The notes beneath the pieces were generated by a model that ran no database searches, was not told where the DNA came from, and worked only from the letters and a program-made list of their open reading frames with translations. From Balneolaceae bacterium (GTDB lineage: Bacteria > Bacteroidota > Rhodothermia > Balneolales > Balneolaceae), in the NCBI GenBank assembly GCA_009711805.1, contig VEMX01000031.1:1-56175 (forward strand): a DNA stretch of 56,175 nt, written 5' to 3'. Numbering within the stretch: the stretch's first letter is position 1; every line of letters begins with the position of its first letter. Both the position numbers and the translations under genes were made by a program. Positions 9,508 through 17,950 of the stretch are shown here, one piece after another.

Positions 9508-11352
9508 ATGAATATTCTGGGTATTTCAGCTTTTTATCACGACTCTGCCGCTTGCCTTCTTGAGGATGGGGTAATAGTAGCCGCAGCGCAAGAGGAACGT
9601 TTCAGCCGCCAAAAACATGACGACCAATTTCCCATTAAAGCAATCGAATATTGCCTGGAATACACTGGATTATCGATTGATGAGCTGGATGCCATTGCTT
9701 TCTATGATAAACCTTTGCTAAAATTTGAGCGTTTGCTCGAAACGTATTTAGCTACGGCCCCGCGGGGATTGAAGTCTTTTATTACCGCCATGCCTGTTTG
9801 GCTGAAGGAAAAGATGTTTTTGAAAAAACTGATATATGATGAGCTTAAAGAAATAGGAGAATACAGCAAAGATGAGGTAGAACTTGTTTTCCCTGAACAT
9901 CATCTAAGTCATGCAGCCAGTGCTTTTTATCCATCTTCTTTTGAGGAATCGGCGATATTAACGATCGATGGGGTAGGAGAGTGGGCAACGGCATCAATCT
10001 GTTTTGGAAGTCAGGGCGATATCAAAATACTGCGAGAGCTTACATTCCCTCATTCCCTTGGCTTGCTTTATTCGGCGTTTACTTATTTTCTGGGTTTTAG
10101 GGTGAATTCCGGAGAGTATAAACTGATGGGATTGGCTCCCTATGGCGATCCCAACTCCAAAATTCTGGATAGCTACATCCAAAAAATAAAAACAGAACTG
10201 GTAGATATCAGGGAGGATGGGTCTATATGGCTCAATCAGGATTATTTCAATTATACCACCGGCCTTAAGATGATTAAGGAAGATAAGTGGGAGCGATTGT
10301 TTGGTTTCCCCCAGAGGGAAGAGGAAGCAGAGCTTCAACAACACGAAGCAGATTTGGCCCTGGCCATTCAAAAAGTGACTGAGGAAATTGTGGTTAAAAT
10401 GGCCCGTCAGGCCAAAGAGCTTACAAAATCAGATAATTTGTGCATGGCCGGCGGGGTAGCTTTGAATTGTGTGGCAAATGGGAGGATTCAGAAAGAAGGA
10501 ATTTTTGAAGATATGTTTATCCAGCCAGCTGCGGGAGACGCCGGAGGTGCTGTTGGTGCTGCTTTGGCCGCTTATCATATTTATTTTGGGGAAGACCGAA
10601 ATTATGCCGAACCGGATGGCATGAGCGGTGCTTATTTAGGCCCCAGCTTCCAGGAGTATGAAATACTTCACAGTTTGAAAAAGTATAATGCAGCTTTTAC
10701 CAAGCTGCAGGAGGATGAAATATATCCGGTTGTGGCCCAGCTTATTGATGAAGGTAATATTGTGGGATGGTTCCAGGGGAGAATGGAATTTGGACCACGT
10801 GCCCTGGGAGCCCGCAGTATTTTGGCAGATCCACGAGACCCGGAGATCCAACAAAAACTGAATTTGAACATTAAATACCGGGAATCTTTTCGTCCCTTTG
10901 CACCTTCGGTTATGGCTGAACAGGCTCGTTATTTTTTTGAGTTGCCTTCCGATTCACCCTACATGTTATTGGTACAGCCCATAAGGGAGGAACTCAGGAA
11001 AACGCTACCGGACGATTACCATCGGAAATCGTTGCGGGATAAACTTGCCTTTGTTCGTTCTGACTTACCGGCCATTACTCACATCGATTTTTCGGCACGA
11101 ATTCAAACCGTTCACAAAGAGACCAACCCCCGTTATTGGAAACTTTTGAATGCTTTTAATGACCGGGTGGGTTTGGGGATGTTGGTAAATACCAGTTTTA
11201 ATGTGAGGGGAGAACCTATTGTTTGTACTCCCGAGGATGCATACAGATGTTTTATGAGCACCGGAATGGATTATTTGGTAATTGGTGATTATGTTTTTTC
11301 GAAAGAGCACCAGCCGGAATGGAAAGAGACTATTTCTTTTGAGAAAGATTAA
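9508..11352 (+). CDS. Carbamoyltransferase (NodU/CmcH family)
   Basis: This 614-residue O-carbamoyltransferase starts MNILGISAFYHDSAACLLEDG. It has the Kae1-like N-terminal domain (EHHLSHAASAFYPSSFEESAILTIDG, MAGGVALNCVANG) and the C-terminal YrdC-like/NodU domain (GWFQGRMEFGPRALGARSILADPRDP). The family moves a carbamoyl group from carbamoyl phosphate onto sugar or natural-product hydroxyls. I prefer the ATG at 9508 over a GTG two codons upstream. Two small membrane proteins follow (DUF5989 and SxtJ types), a recurrent trio. The likely target is an envelope or exopolysaccharide molecule; this is inferred, and no glycosyltransferase lies nearby. Confidence 0.9.
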   Translation: MNILGISAFYHDSAACLLEDGVIVAAAQEERFSRQKHDDQFPIKAIEYCLEYTGLSIDELDAIAFYDKPLLKFERLLETYLATAPRGLKSFITAMPVWLKEKMFLKKLIYDELKEIGEYSKDEVELVFPEHHLSHAASAFYPSSFEESAILTIDGVGEWATASICFGSQGDIKILRELTFPHSLGLLYSAFTYFLGFRVNSGEYKLMGLAPYGDPNSKILDSYIQKIKTELVDIREDGSIWLNQDYFNYTTGLKMIKEDKWERLFGFPQREEEAELQQHEADLALAIQKVTEEIVVKMARQAKELTKSDNLCMAGGVALNCVANGRIQKEGIFEDMFIQPAAGDAGGAVGAALAAYHIYFGEDRNYAEPDGMSGAYLGPSFQEYEILHSLKKYNAAFTKLQEDEIYPVVAQLIDEGNIVGWFQGRMEFGPRALGARSILADPRDPEIQQKLNLNIKYRESFRPFAPSVMAEQARYFFELPSDSPYMLLVQPIREELRKTLPDDYHRKSLRDKLAFVRSDLPAITHIDFSARIQTVHKETNPRYWKLLNAFNDRVGLGMLVNTSFNVRGEPIVCTPEDAYRCFMSTGMDYLVIGDYVFSKEHQPEWKETISFEKD

Positions 11353-11450
11353 TTGCAAGATTGTGCATATTACATGCCCCGGAAATAGTAATAATAACGG
11401 TACTGCAAGCCGGATACTATGGAAGCCTAAACTTTAAGGAAGGTGACAAT

Positions 11451-11600
11451 ATGGAAACACTGAAGGATCTTTGGAATTTTATGAGGCAGCGGAAGAAATT
11501 CTGGCTGGCTCCTGTGATTGTTGTACTATTACTTTTGGGCTTACTTATAGTGATAGGAGGGGGATCCTCTATAGCACCGTTTATTTATACATTGTTCTGA
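11451..11600 (+). CDS. DUF5989-type small membrane protein
   Basis: This 49-residue protein starts METLKDLWNFMRQRKKFWLA and has one transmembrane segment (PVIVVLLLLGLLIVIGG). It ends IAPFIYTLF, matching the DUF5989 (SxtN-neighbour) small proteins found beside carbamoyltransferases. The start at 11451 is supported by a good Shine-Dalgarno sequence (AAGGAAGGTG, 4 bp before the ATG); the open frame upstream of that ATG is not coding. One base separates it from the SxtJ-like gene. Its role is unknown, perhaps as a membrane anchor for the carbamoyltransferase. Confidence 0.82.
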   Translation: METLKDLWNFMRQRKKFWLAPVIVVLLLLGLLIVIGGGSSIAPFIYTLF

Positions 11601-11601
11601 T

Positions 11602-11988
11602 ATGTTTGAAGCTATTGAATACGAGAAGATACAGGAAGACCCAAAAACAGCTAAAACTCAGCTTGTCATCGTGACCGGTCTGTTAGTTCTGTCCTGGTTT
11701 TTTGATACGGTTTATCTGGTGTATGCAGCGGGAGCTGTTGCATTGCTGAGTTTTATTCCCCCGGCAGGTAATCGCATGGTATGGGGATGGTATAAATTGG
11801 CAGAGTATTTGGGCTGGTTTAATGCCCGGGTATTGCTCTCACTGGTGTACTATGTAGTAGTGACTCCAATTGGATTTCTGTTTCGCTTGTTTGGAAATGA
11901 TCCCTTGTTATTGAAGGATAAGAAAAAGAGCGTTTATACTTTCAGGGAGCATACCTATAAAAAGGAAGATCTGAAAAATCCATGGTAG
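11602..11988 (+). CDS. SxtJ-family membrane protein
   Basis: This 128-residue integral membrane protein has about three hydrophobic stretches: LVIVTGLLVLSWFFDTVYLVY, AAGAVALLSFIPP, and VLLSLVYYVVVTPIGFLFRLF. It ends in a basic cytoplasmic tail with KKEDLKNPW. The layout and the company of a carbamoyltransferase and a DUF5989 protein match the SxtJ family, named from the saxitoxin cluster but widespread in envelope loci. Function is unproven. It completes a three-gene unit that begins at 9508. Confidence 0.8.
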   Translation: MFEAIEYEKIQEDPKTAKTQLVIVTGLLVLSWFFDTVYLVYAAGAVALLSFIPPAGNRMVWGWYKLAEYLGWFNARVLLSLVYYVVVTPIGFLFRLFGNDPLLLKDKKKSVYTFREHTYKKEDLKNPW

Positions 11989-12011
11989 GAGGCTTTAGAT
12001 GCCAATTATTC

Positions 12012-12058
12012 AATTAAGAATTAAGAATTAGGGATTAGGGATTAGGGATTAGGGATTT
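12012..12058. repeat. 7-bp tandem repeat in the sxtJ-msrB gap
   Basis: The tract reads in a strict 7-bp period as AATTAAG, AATTAAG, AATTAGG, then GATTAGG three times and a partial GATT unit. It sits between the stops of two convergent genes. The leading part also belongs to a word (TTCAATTAAGAATTAAGAAT or part of it) seen again at 22339 and 43837. Confidence 0.8.
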
Positions 12059-12077
12059 TTAGCTTTTACTTTTTACT

Positions 12078-12524
12078 TCAGCCTTCCTTCTTCTTAAGAG
12101 ACGCAGCATTGACGCAGTACCGAAGACCACTGGGTTTGGGGCCGTCAGGAAATACATGGCCGAGGTGGGCATCGCAGGTATTACACAGGGCTTCAATCCG
12201 GCTCATGCCATGCGAGTAGTCAGCCTTATACTTCACTGCATTTTCATTCACAGGCTGAGTAAAAGAAGGCCATCCCGAACCACTTTCGAACTTTTCGGTA
12301 GCATCGAACAGGAGCGTGTTACAGCAAACACAGGCATATATACCGGGGTCAAACCGATGGCACATATCACTGCTGCCAGGGCGTTCTGTCCCTTTCAGCC
12401 GGGTAACTGTATACTGTTCTTCCGTTAGTTCCTGTTTCCATTCTTCCTCGGATTTTTCTACCCGCTTGTCCGGTTCGGGGTTTTCGTTTTCTGCAAAGGA
12501 TTGTATGTCGGGCCACTTGAGCAT
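12078..12524 (-). CDS. msrB: Peptide-methionine (R)-S-oxide reductase MsrB
   Basis: This 148-residue MsrB reduces methionine-R-sulfoxide in oxidised proteins. Zinc is held by two Cys pairs, CVCCNTLLF and CNTCDAHLGHVFPDGP. The substrate pocket motif GSGWPSF is present, and the catalytic Cys lies in RYCVNAASL near the C-terminus. It has no signal peptide, so it is cytoplasmic. A lysine-rich end (KKKEG) closes the protein. It stands alone, upstream of a small gap and convergent with the SxtJ-like gene. Confidence 0.95.
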   Translation of the reverse strand: MLKWPDIQSFAENENPEPDKRVEKSEEEWKQELTEEQYTVTRLKGTERPGSSDMCHRFDPGIYACVCCNTLLFDATEKFESGSGWPSFTQPVNENAVKYKADYSHGMSRIEALCNTCDAHLGHVFPDGPKPSGLRYCVNAASLKKKEG

Positions 12525-12657
12525 ATTACAATAGTTTATATGAGATCTGAAATATGGGAAACGATGATTTCAGTTTTTAATGATACACTACAATGAATTT
12601 GCTGTGCTGGCGTACCGTTCCCCGTAAAAAGGTTTTTTGTGAAAAATGATATGGCGC

Positions 12658-14010
12658 TTAGGGCTGAACCAAACCAATTATTTTTTTTGCAAAACCTTCA
12701 GCGGCTTCAGGACTTCTTCCTTCCGAGTAAATCCGGATAATGGGTTCAGTATTAGACTTTCTGAGGTGTACCCATCCTTCAGCAAAATCAATCTTGACCC
12801 CATCTATTGTATTGGGATTCAGACTGCTAAAGTGATTTCGGATCATTTCAAGCACATCATCCGCTTTCTTACCCAGGTCCGCCAACTGAATTTTATTTTT
12901 GCTCATATAATAATCAGGCAGACTGCCCCTGTATTCGGATGCGCTAACTTCCCGTTCTGCAAGCAGTTGCAGTATCACAGCCACGCCAAAGAGAGAATCA
13001 CGCCCGTAATGCAAATCGGGACTGATAACGCCGCCATTCCCTTCTCCGCCAATAACGGCGTCAAATTGCTGCATGGTTTTAACAACATTAATTTCACCAA
13101 CAGCCGACCGGTGACAGCTTTGGCCATGGGTACGGGCTACATCATCAACTACACGTGAGGAGGATAAATTAGTAGCACAAGAACCGGCTTTTTTAGATAG
13201 AATAAAATCGAAGGCTGCAGCCTGGGTATATTCTTCACCAAATAGATTTCCATTTTCATCGGTAAGGGCAAGTCGGTCGGCATCAGGATCAGTAACCACG
13301 CCCAGGTCTGCATTACTGTTTTGGACCAATTCACAAATTTCCTGCAGATGTTCAGGCAGGGGTTCTGGGTTATGGGGAAACAGACCATTGGGAGTGCAAT
13401 GGATTGTATGGATTGTTTGTACACCCAGCTTAGATAATAATGCCGGTATGGCCTCGGAGCCTGCACCATTGACAGCATCTACAGCGACGGAAAAATTCTT
13501 TGCTGCAATAGTGTTGGTATCTATATAAGGAAGATCCAGTATTTTTTGAATGTGATAATCGAGTAGCTCTTTGTCAGTAGAGACGGTCCCGATTTTATTG
13601 TAGGGTTGGTAAGCAAATTCACCGGAATCAGCTATGTCAAGCATCTGCTGCCCCTCATCGGCATCAAGGAACTCGCTCTTGGCATTCAAAAGTTTAAGAG
13701 CATTCCATTCAGCCGGATTATGGCTCGCCGATATGATAATACCGCCGGCTGCCTGGTGTTTCAACACTCCCATGGCAACCGTTGGAGTTGGTACTATGCC
13801 TGCTTTTATGACATCACAGCCCACACTGGCCAGGGTAGAGGCTACAATATCTTCACAGATTGAACCGGTAGTCCGGGAATCGCGGCCAAGTACAACAGAG
13901 CCCCCCTTCAGCCATGTTCCATATGCTGCAGTAAAACGGGTGAGGTTTTCAGGGGTTAAGTCGGTGCCGAATATGCCTCGTATCCCAGAGACAGAAATCA
14001 TTAAAGCCAT
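12658..14010 (-). CDS. glmM: Phosphoglucosamine mutase (alpha-D-phosphohexomutase)
   Basis: This 450-residue phosphohexomutase converts glucosamine-6-P to glucosamine-1-P for peptidoglycan and LPS precursors. All four loops are present: the phosphoserine loop IISASHNP (Ser96), the metal loop DPDADRLAL, the sugar loop GGEGNGGVI, and the phosphate-binding loop RKSNTEPIIRIYSEG. GlmM is favoured over phosphomannomutase on overall layout but the sugar specificity cannot be settled by eye. It starts one base after the stop of the SGNH-hydrolase gene. Confidence 0.85.
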   Translation of the reverse strand: MALMISVSGIRGIFGTDLTPENLTRFTAAYGTWLKGGSVVLGRDSRTTGSICEDIVASTLASVGCDVIKAGIVPTPTVAMGVLKHQAAGGIIISASHNPAEWNALKLLNAKSEFLDADEGQQMLDIADSGEFAYQPYNKIGTVSTDKELLDYHIQKILDLPYIDTNTIAAKNFSVAVDAVNGAGSEAIPALLSKLGVQTIHTIHCTPNGLFPHNPEPLPEHLQEICELVQNSNADLGVVTDPDADRLALTDENGNLFGEEYTQAAAFDFILSKKAGSCATNLSSSRVVDDVARTHGQSCHRSAVGEINVVKTMQQFDAVIGGEGNGGVISPDLHYGRDSLFGVAVILQLLAEREVSASEYRGSLPDYYMSKNKIQLADLGKKADDVLEMIRNHFSSLNPNTIDGVKIDFAEGWVHLRKSNTEPIIRIYSEGRSPEAAEGFAKKIIGLVQP

Positions 14011-14011
14011 A

Positions 14012-16027
14012 TTAGTTGTTGTTTCTTGAGTTGATGATAGTTTCTAATCGCTGTTTCCAGGCTTGAATACCAGGGAAGTTAGGGTTAATGGAAGTTACGT
14101 GATTTGCGATTTCCAGGGCCTTTTCAAAGTTCCGGTTGGTGCCATAAGCCCCCGATAAATTGTACAACATCTGGGGGTCATTTGGGTTCACAGCATAGGA
14201 CTCTTCCAGCAGCTTGACAGCCCGCTCGGTATTTCCGGCATTCAATGCTATAGCACCAAGCATTTTGGTTACATAAGCCTCTTTGGGAGCCAGCTCATAT
14301 GCTTTTTCAAGTAAAGGTTTGGCTTCCTCAAAATTGCCATTATCCAGGTAGATTCGGGCGGCAAAAATGTAAGGAGATTCGTTCCAGGGCTGATTTCTGA
14401 TCAATCCAAGGTACTCATAAATTGCCTGTTGGTCTTTTCCTTCCTGCTTATAATGTTGGCCCAACTCAACCTTGGATGCATCCCAACGCGCATTGCCATG
14501 TACATTTATGAAAGCAAGACTATCCACAAAGTCCCGGTATTGATAATTTGTTTGATAGGCTGCCTGACTTCCATCCCTTACAAAAGGGAAGCCTTGTTTC
14601 AGGGTTTGTACTCTGTGCCAGGCCATACGATGGTCGAAAGAACTCAGGTACATTCTATCACGATAGTCTTCCCAGTCTATATTGCGGAGGTTAGAGGTTG
14701 CAGACTTGTTGAGATCATCCAGCATAATTTCTGCAAAGGACTTTCCAATCAAAAAATAGCCTTCACTGTTAGGATGCAGGTGTTCCAGCATGAGCTCATT
14801 ACCGACAATACCCTCCGGCGAATGCTGCTCGAATGTTGAAAGAGTGGGTACCAGTTTTACATGATCGTACGCCTGGGATAATTCGGTAATAATCTGGTTT
14901 ATTTGAGAAGGAGCCCGGAATTTTAAACCATCCAGGTCTTTAGCATATATATATTCTTTTTTTGCTGAAAGGGTATCTCCATTCTGTAATATTGATTCTG
15001 CCTTTTCATACACAGACTGAGCCGGGGGGAGATTGCCATCCTGGATAGAGACAAAGGGGGGCTGATCTTTGGTATTACTTGCAATGGTGCTGATGTAAAC
15101 AGGGATCCCTTTAGCTTCAAAAGGTTCAATAATTGCTTCCATATTGCTGCGAAACTGAATCATAGCCAACTCATAATTGGGGCCTCCCACTTCTATGGAG
15201 CTGGATTTAACAATTCGTTCCATAAGAGTGGCAGTGGGTTTGGCTTTATTTTCGGCACTTCCGAACATGTCGGCGAGCCATTTACCTGAATCCACAATCA
15301 GATCTCGCAGAAACAGGAACGTTTTTAAACGCTGGAGCTTCAGGTAAAAACGGACAAAAGCCGGGAAGCCGCCAAGGTTTTCATTCGATCCTACTCCAAG
15401 AGCTCCATAAAATTCGTTATGTCCGGCATAAATCATGATGGCATCAGGTTTTTGGGCAATAATTTCGTCAACCTGATCAAAAAGGGTATAGCTGCTAATG
15501 GCTGAAATACCCACATTCACCACTTCTACATTTTGCTGTGGCATGGCATCAGTCAGCACATCATCCACCAGGCGGGAAAATGTTCCATTGAACCCATACG
15601 GATAACCGGCGGCACTTGAGCCTCCCATCGCAAATACCCGGTAACCATTATCTGGCTTGTCTTTTAGGAATACATCGGTGGAGGGGTTGGGAATGGTATT
15701 GGTGTAAAAAAAGTAACGGGCTGCAAAATTAGGATTGGGAATCAGGTATTCATTCGACTGTATGCGGGGATTTACAAAGAGGTCAGTATTACCGAGGTAA
15801 TCGACGCTTTGAAGGGCAATTTCCAGGATCACAAAAAAAAGTACTGGTACAGAACAGGTAATTACATAAAACAGAGCCTTTTTACGGAGGGAAATGGGCT
15901 CCTTAAGATCATTTATATATTGTTGAACTTCGTCCTGTTCAATATTGAGGGTGTCAGCTATTTCTTTAGCACTTTTGCTACTGTAATGTTTTTCTATGTA
16001 TGATTTTGCCTTGTTGGAAAGGGCCAT
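14012..16027 (-). CDS. SGNH/GDSL hydrolase with N-terminal membrane anchor and C-terminal TPR repeats
   Basis: I place the start at the ATG at 16027 (MALSNKAKSYIEKHYSS, 671 residues); an upstream frame extension would overlap the adenosyltransferase gene by 55 bp. Residues 1-45 look like a small helical HTH-like domain, followed by one transmembrane helix (ALFYVITCSVPVLFFVILEI). The SGNH domain shows MGGSSAAGYP with the likely Ser near 137, VNVGISAISS, YAGHNEFYGA and EHLHPNSEGY. From about residue 540 there are three to four TPR units. Such proteins may act on acylated envelope glycans. It lies between the adenosyltransferase and glmM genes with almost no gaps. Confidence 0.8.
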   Translation of the reverse strand: MALSNKAKSYIEKHYSSKSAKEIADTLNIEQDEVQQYINDLKEPISLRKKALFYVITCSVPVLFFVILEIALQSVDYLGNTDLFVNPRIQSNEYLIPNPNFAARYFFYTNTIPNPSTDVFLKDKPDNGYRVFAMGGSSAAGYPYGFNGTFSRLVDDVLTDAMPQQNVEVVNVGISAISSYTLFDQVDEIIAQKPDAIMIYAGHNEFYGALGVGSNENLGGFPAFVRFYLKLQRLKTFLFLRDLIVDSGKWLADMFGSAENKAKPTATLMERIVKSSSIEVGGPNYELAMIQFRSNMEAIIEPFEAKGIPVYISTIASNTKDQPPFVSIQDGNLPPAQSVYEKAESILQNGDTLSAKKEYIYAKDLDGLKFRAPSQINQIITELSQAYDHVKLVPTLSTFEQHSPEGIVGNELMLEHLHPNSEGYFLIGKSFAEIMLDDLNKSATSNLRNIDWEDYRDRMYLSSFDHRMAWHRVQTLKQGFPFVRDGSQAAYQTNYQYRDFVDSLAFINVHGNARWDASKVELGQHYKQEGKDQQAIYEYLGLIRNQPWNESPYIFAARIYLDNGNFEEAKPLLEKAYELAPKEAYVTKMLGAIALNAGNTERAVKLLEESYAVNPNDPQMLYNLSGAYGTNRNFEKALEIANHVTSINPNFPGIQAWKQRLETIINSRNNN

Positions 16028-16028
16028 G

Positions 16029-16577
16029 TTATACTTTTTTGGGAACCCAGGATTTTTCTTCGGTGCCGGCTTGCTTATTCTCATATCGGGCCATCACAAA
16101 AAGAAAGTCTGATAAACGGTTCATATAGGTGATGGCGGCTTTGGAGATGTCTTCTTCTTGCCGGCACTCCACAGATATACGTTCTGCCCTGCGACAAACA
16201 GTACGAGCGTAGTGTAATGTAGCTCCGGCTTTAGAGCCTCCGGGGAGGATGAAATTTTTGAGAGGTTCCAGCGTTTTTTCCATCTCATCGATATGTTGCT
16301 CTAAAAAGTCTACCTCATCAGAGCCAATGCGTTTAATTCTAACTTTCTTGGATATTGGAGTGGCTAAATCTGCTCCCAGTACAAAAAGCTGTTGCTGTAT
16401 GGTTTCCAGCAGTTCATTTCCTTTTTCTGATACTCCAAAAGCTACAGCAGTACCAAGAATTGAATTTAGTTCATCTACTGTTCCATACGCATTAATCCGT
16501 TTCGAGCTTTTGGAGACACGCTGGCCGCCAAAAAGAGAGGTTTCTCCTGTATCACCTTTTTTGGTATATATTTTCAT
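16029..16577 (-). CDS. Cob(I)alamin adenosyltransferase, PduO type
   Basis: This 182-residue four-helix-bundle ATP:corrinoid adenosyltransferase makes adenosylcobalamin. The ATP-binding N-terminus MKIYTKKGDTGETSLFGG and AYGTVDELNSILG are diagnostic. The corrinoid-site helix carries LPGGSKAGATLHYARTVCRRAER, and DFLFVMARYEN closes the family pattern. It is the first gene of a short minus-strand run with the SGNH hydrolase and glmM. It diverges from the exported protein at 16702. Confidence 0.94.
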   Translation of the reverse strand: MKIYTKKGDTGETSLFGGQRVSKSSKRINAYGTVDELNSILGTAVAFGVSEKGNELLETIQQQLFVLGADLATPISKKVRIKRIGSDEVDFLEQHIDEMEKTLEPLKNFILPGGSKAGATLHYARTVCRRAERISVECRQEEDISKAAITYMNRLSDFLFVMARYENKQAGTEEKSWVPKKV

Positions 16578-16701
16578 AAAAAAATGAGTCTGTTTTTGCC
16601 CTTGTAGAATAAAGAATCTTTATCTTCCTTTTTAGTAGAATTTTAAAAAACCATTAACCGCGATTGCGGCCCCTTTAGTTTAGTAAAAGAACTTTTTAAT
16701 A

Positions 16702-17463
16702 ATGAATAAATCATCATCCCTTACAACTATAGTTATCCTGGGCGTTTTCTTATTTAATCTCCAAATGCCAGAGGCTGCGGCGCAGTTAACTACAGGAGTA
16801 GATGTGATAAAAGCGATGCATCAAAAATACCAGGATACTTGGTATGAGTATTTAACCTTTGAACAAAAAACGACCTTTTATGGTCCCGGCGAAAAAATAC
16901 AGCGCACTCAGGCTTGGTATGAGGCTATGCATATTCCCGGCAGCCTGGCCATTAAGTTTGATGAGAAGGGAAGTAACAACGGGATTCTTTTTAACAATAA
17001 TGTTCAGTATGGGTATGCCAATGGACAAATGATACAGGAGTCGGCACGGGTGCACGAACTGCTGGTGTTGGGTTTTGATGTATATGGTCAGCCGGTGGAT
17101 TCAACTTTGGAACAGCTTGAAGCAGTGGGCTATGATTTGGCAAAGATGTATGAAGACGAGTGGCAAGGCAGAGAGGTTTATGTAGTGGGAGTGAATTTAC
17201 CGGATAATCGGAAACCTCAGTTCTGGATTGACAAAGAACGGCTTTATTTTGTGCGGTCAATTACTGCGGGCAGACAGAATACGGTTCAGGAGGTGCAGTT
17301 TAACAAATATGAGCGGTTGGGCGGTGGATGGATTGCCCCGGAGGTGATCTTTCTCGTGAATGGCCAAAGGGGATTATTGGAAGAGTATTCTAAAATTACG
17401 ATTCCGGATACTCTGGATGCTGACATTTTTAATCCCAAAACATTTGCGGCAACTACCTGGTAA
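16702..17463 (+). CDS. Exported LolA-like/outer-membrane lipoprotein-sorting-fold protein
   Basis: This 253-residue protein has a cleavable signal peptide (hydrophobic TIVILGVFLFNLQM, then a likely cut after EAAAQ near residue 28). The mature part begins with a helix (GVDVIKAMHQKYQDTWYEYLTF) and continues as a beta-rich fold (YEAMHIPGSLAIKFD, WIDKERLYFVRSI, VQFNKYERLGGGWIAPEVIF). This is the half-open-barrel pattern of LolA/LppX-type proteins, probably periplasmic. Exact function is unknown. It diverges from the adenosyltransferase gene and is followed by a broken histidine kinase. Confidence 0.6.
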   Translation: MNKSSSLTTIVILGVFLFNLQMPEAAAQLTTGVDVIKAMHQKYQDTWYEYLTFEQKTTFYGPGEKIQRTQAWYEAMHIPGSLAIKFDEKGSNNGILFNNNVQYGYANGQMIQESARVHELLVLGFDVYGQPVDSTLEQLEAVGYDLAKMYEDEWQGREVYVVGVNLPDNRKPQFWIDKERLYFVRSITAGRQNTVQEVQFNKYERLGGGWIAPEVIFLVNGQRGLLEEYSKITIPDTLDADIFNPKTFAATTW

Positions 17464-17475
17464 TTGAGTAGGGGG

Positions 17476-17913
17476 ATAGCCAAAATTCATCAGAGAATGT
17501 TCATCAGTCATTAGGTAAATAGGCTGCAAATAGAGATTCAGAGTTTGAAACTGAATATCAATCAGGCCATCCCCGTGGCTTTGATTATTAATGAACTGTT
17601 TATAAATGCTCTGAATCATGCTTTCCCGGATGGAAAAGAAGGTACCATTGGGATAGAAATGTATGAAGAAAATGAATGGGTCTTCATTAAAGTATAGGAT
17701 ACCGGTATTGGTTTAAGCCCTGGGTTCAATTTGAAAGAATCTACTAAACTAGGGCTTACCCTGGTTCAAAACCTGACAAATCAATTAAAAGGAGAACTTG
17801 AAATTATAAGAGAAGAAGGAGTTGTCTTTCAGCTTCATTTTAAGAAAAGACAAACTAAAGGGTCCAGTGCCAATTACTTTCCGGCTTCAGATAGCAAACA
17901 TGCAGAAGCTTAG
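17476..17913 (+). pseudogene. Remnant of a HisKA_2/HWE-type sensor histidine kinase
   Basis: One frame from 17476 encodes a decayed C-terminal kinase fragment. IAKIHQRMFISH is followed by a TAG stop (17512-17514). Then comes the ATP-binding N-box AIPVALIINELFINALNHAFPDGKEGTI, then a second in-frame TAG (17695-17697) just before the G1 box DTGIGLS. LGLTLVQNLTNQLKGELEI gives the G2-like region, and the frame ends at 17913. The sensor and dimerisation regions are missing and two nonsense codons interrupt the rest, so this is a pseudogene. The family call rests on the N-box and the LTLVQNL motif, typical of PdtaS/HisKA_2-like kinases. Confidence 0.85.
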
Positions 17914-17950
17914 CACATACAGCTAAAAAACTTAATTCTCAAAACCTCAC

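Noticed and set aside
12012-12058. Possible CRISPR-like array
   Set aside because: Units are 7 bp and directly adjoining without spacers, so it is a simple tandem repeat.
12646-13158. 170-codon open frame opposite glmM
   Set aside because: It is an antisense shadow of glmM with no family motif.
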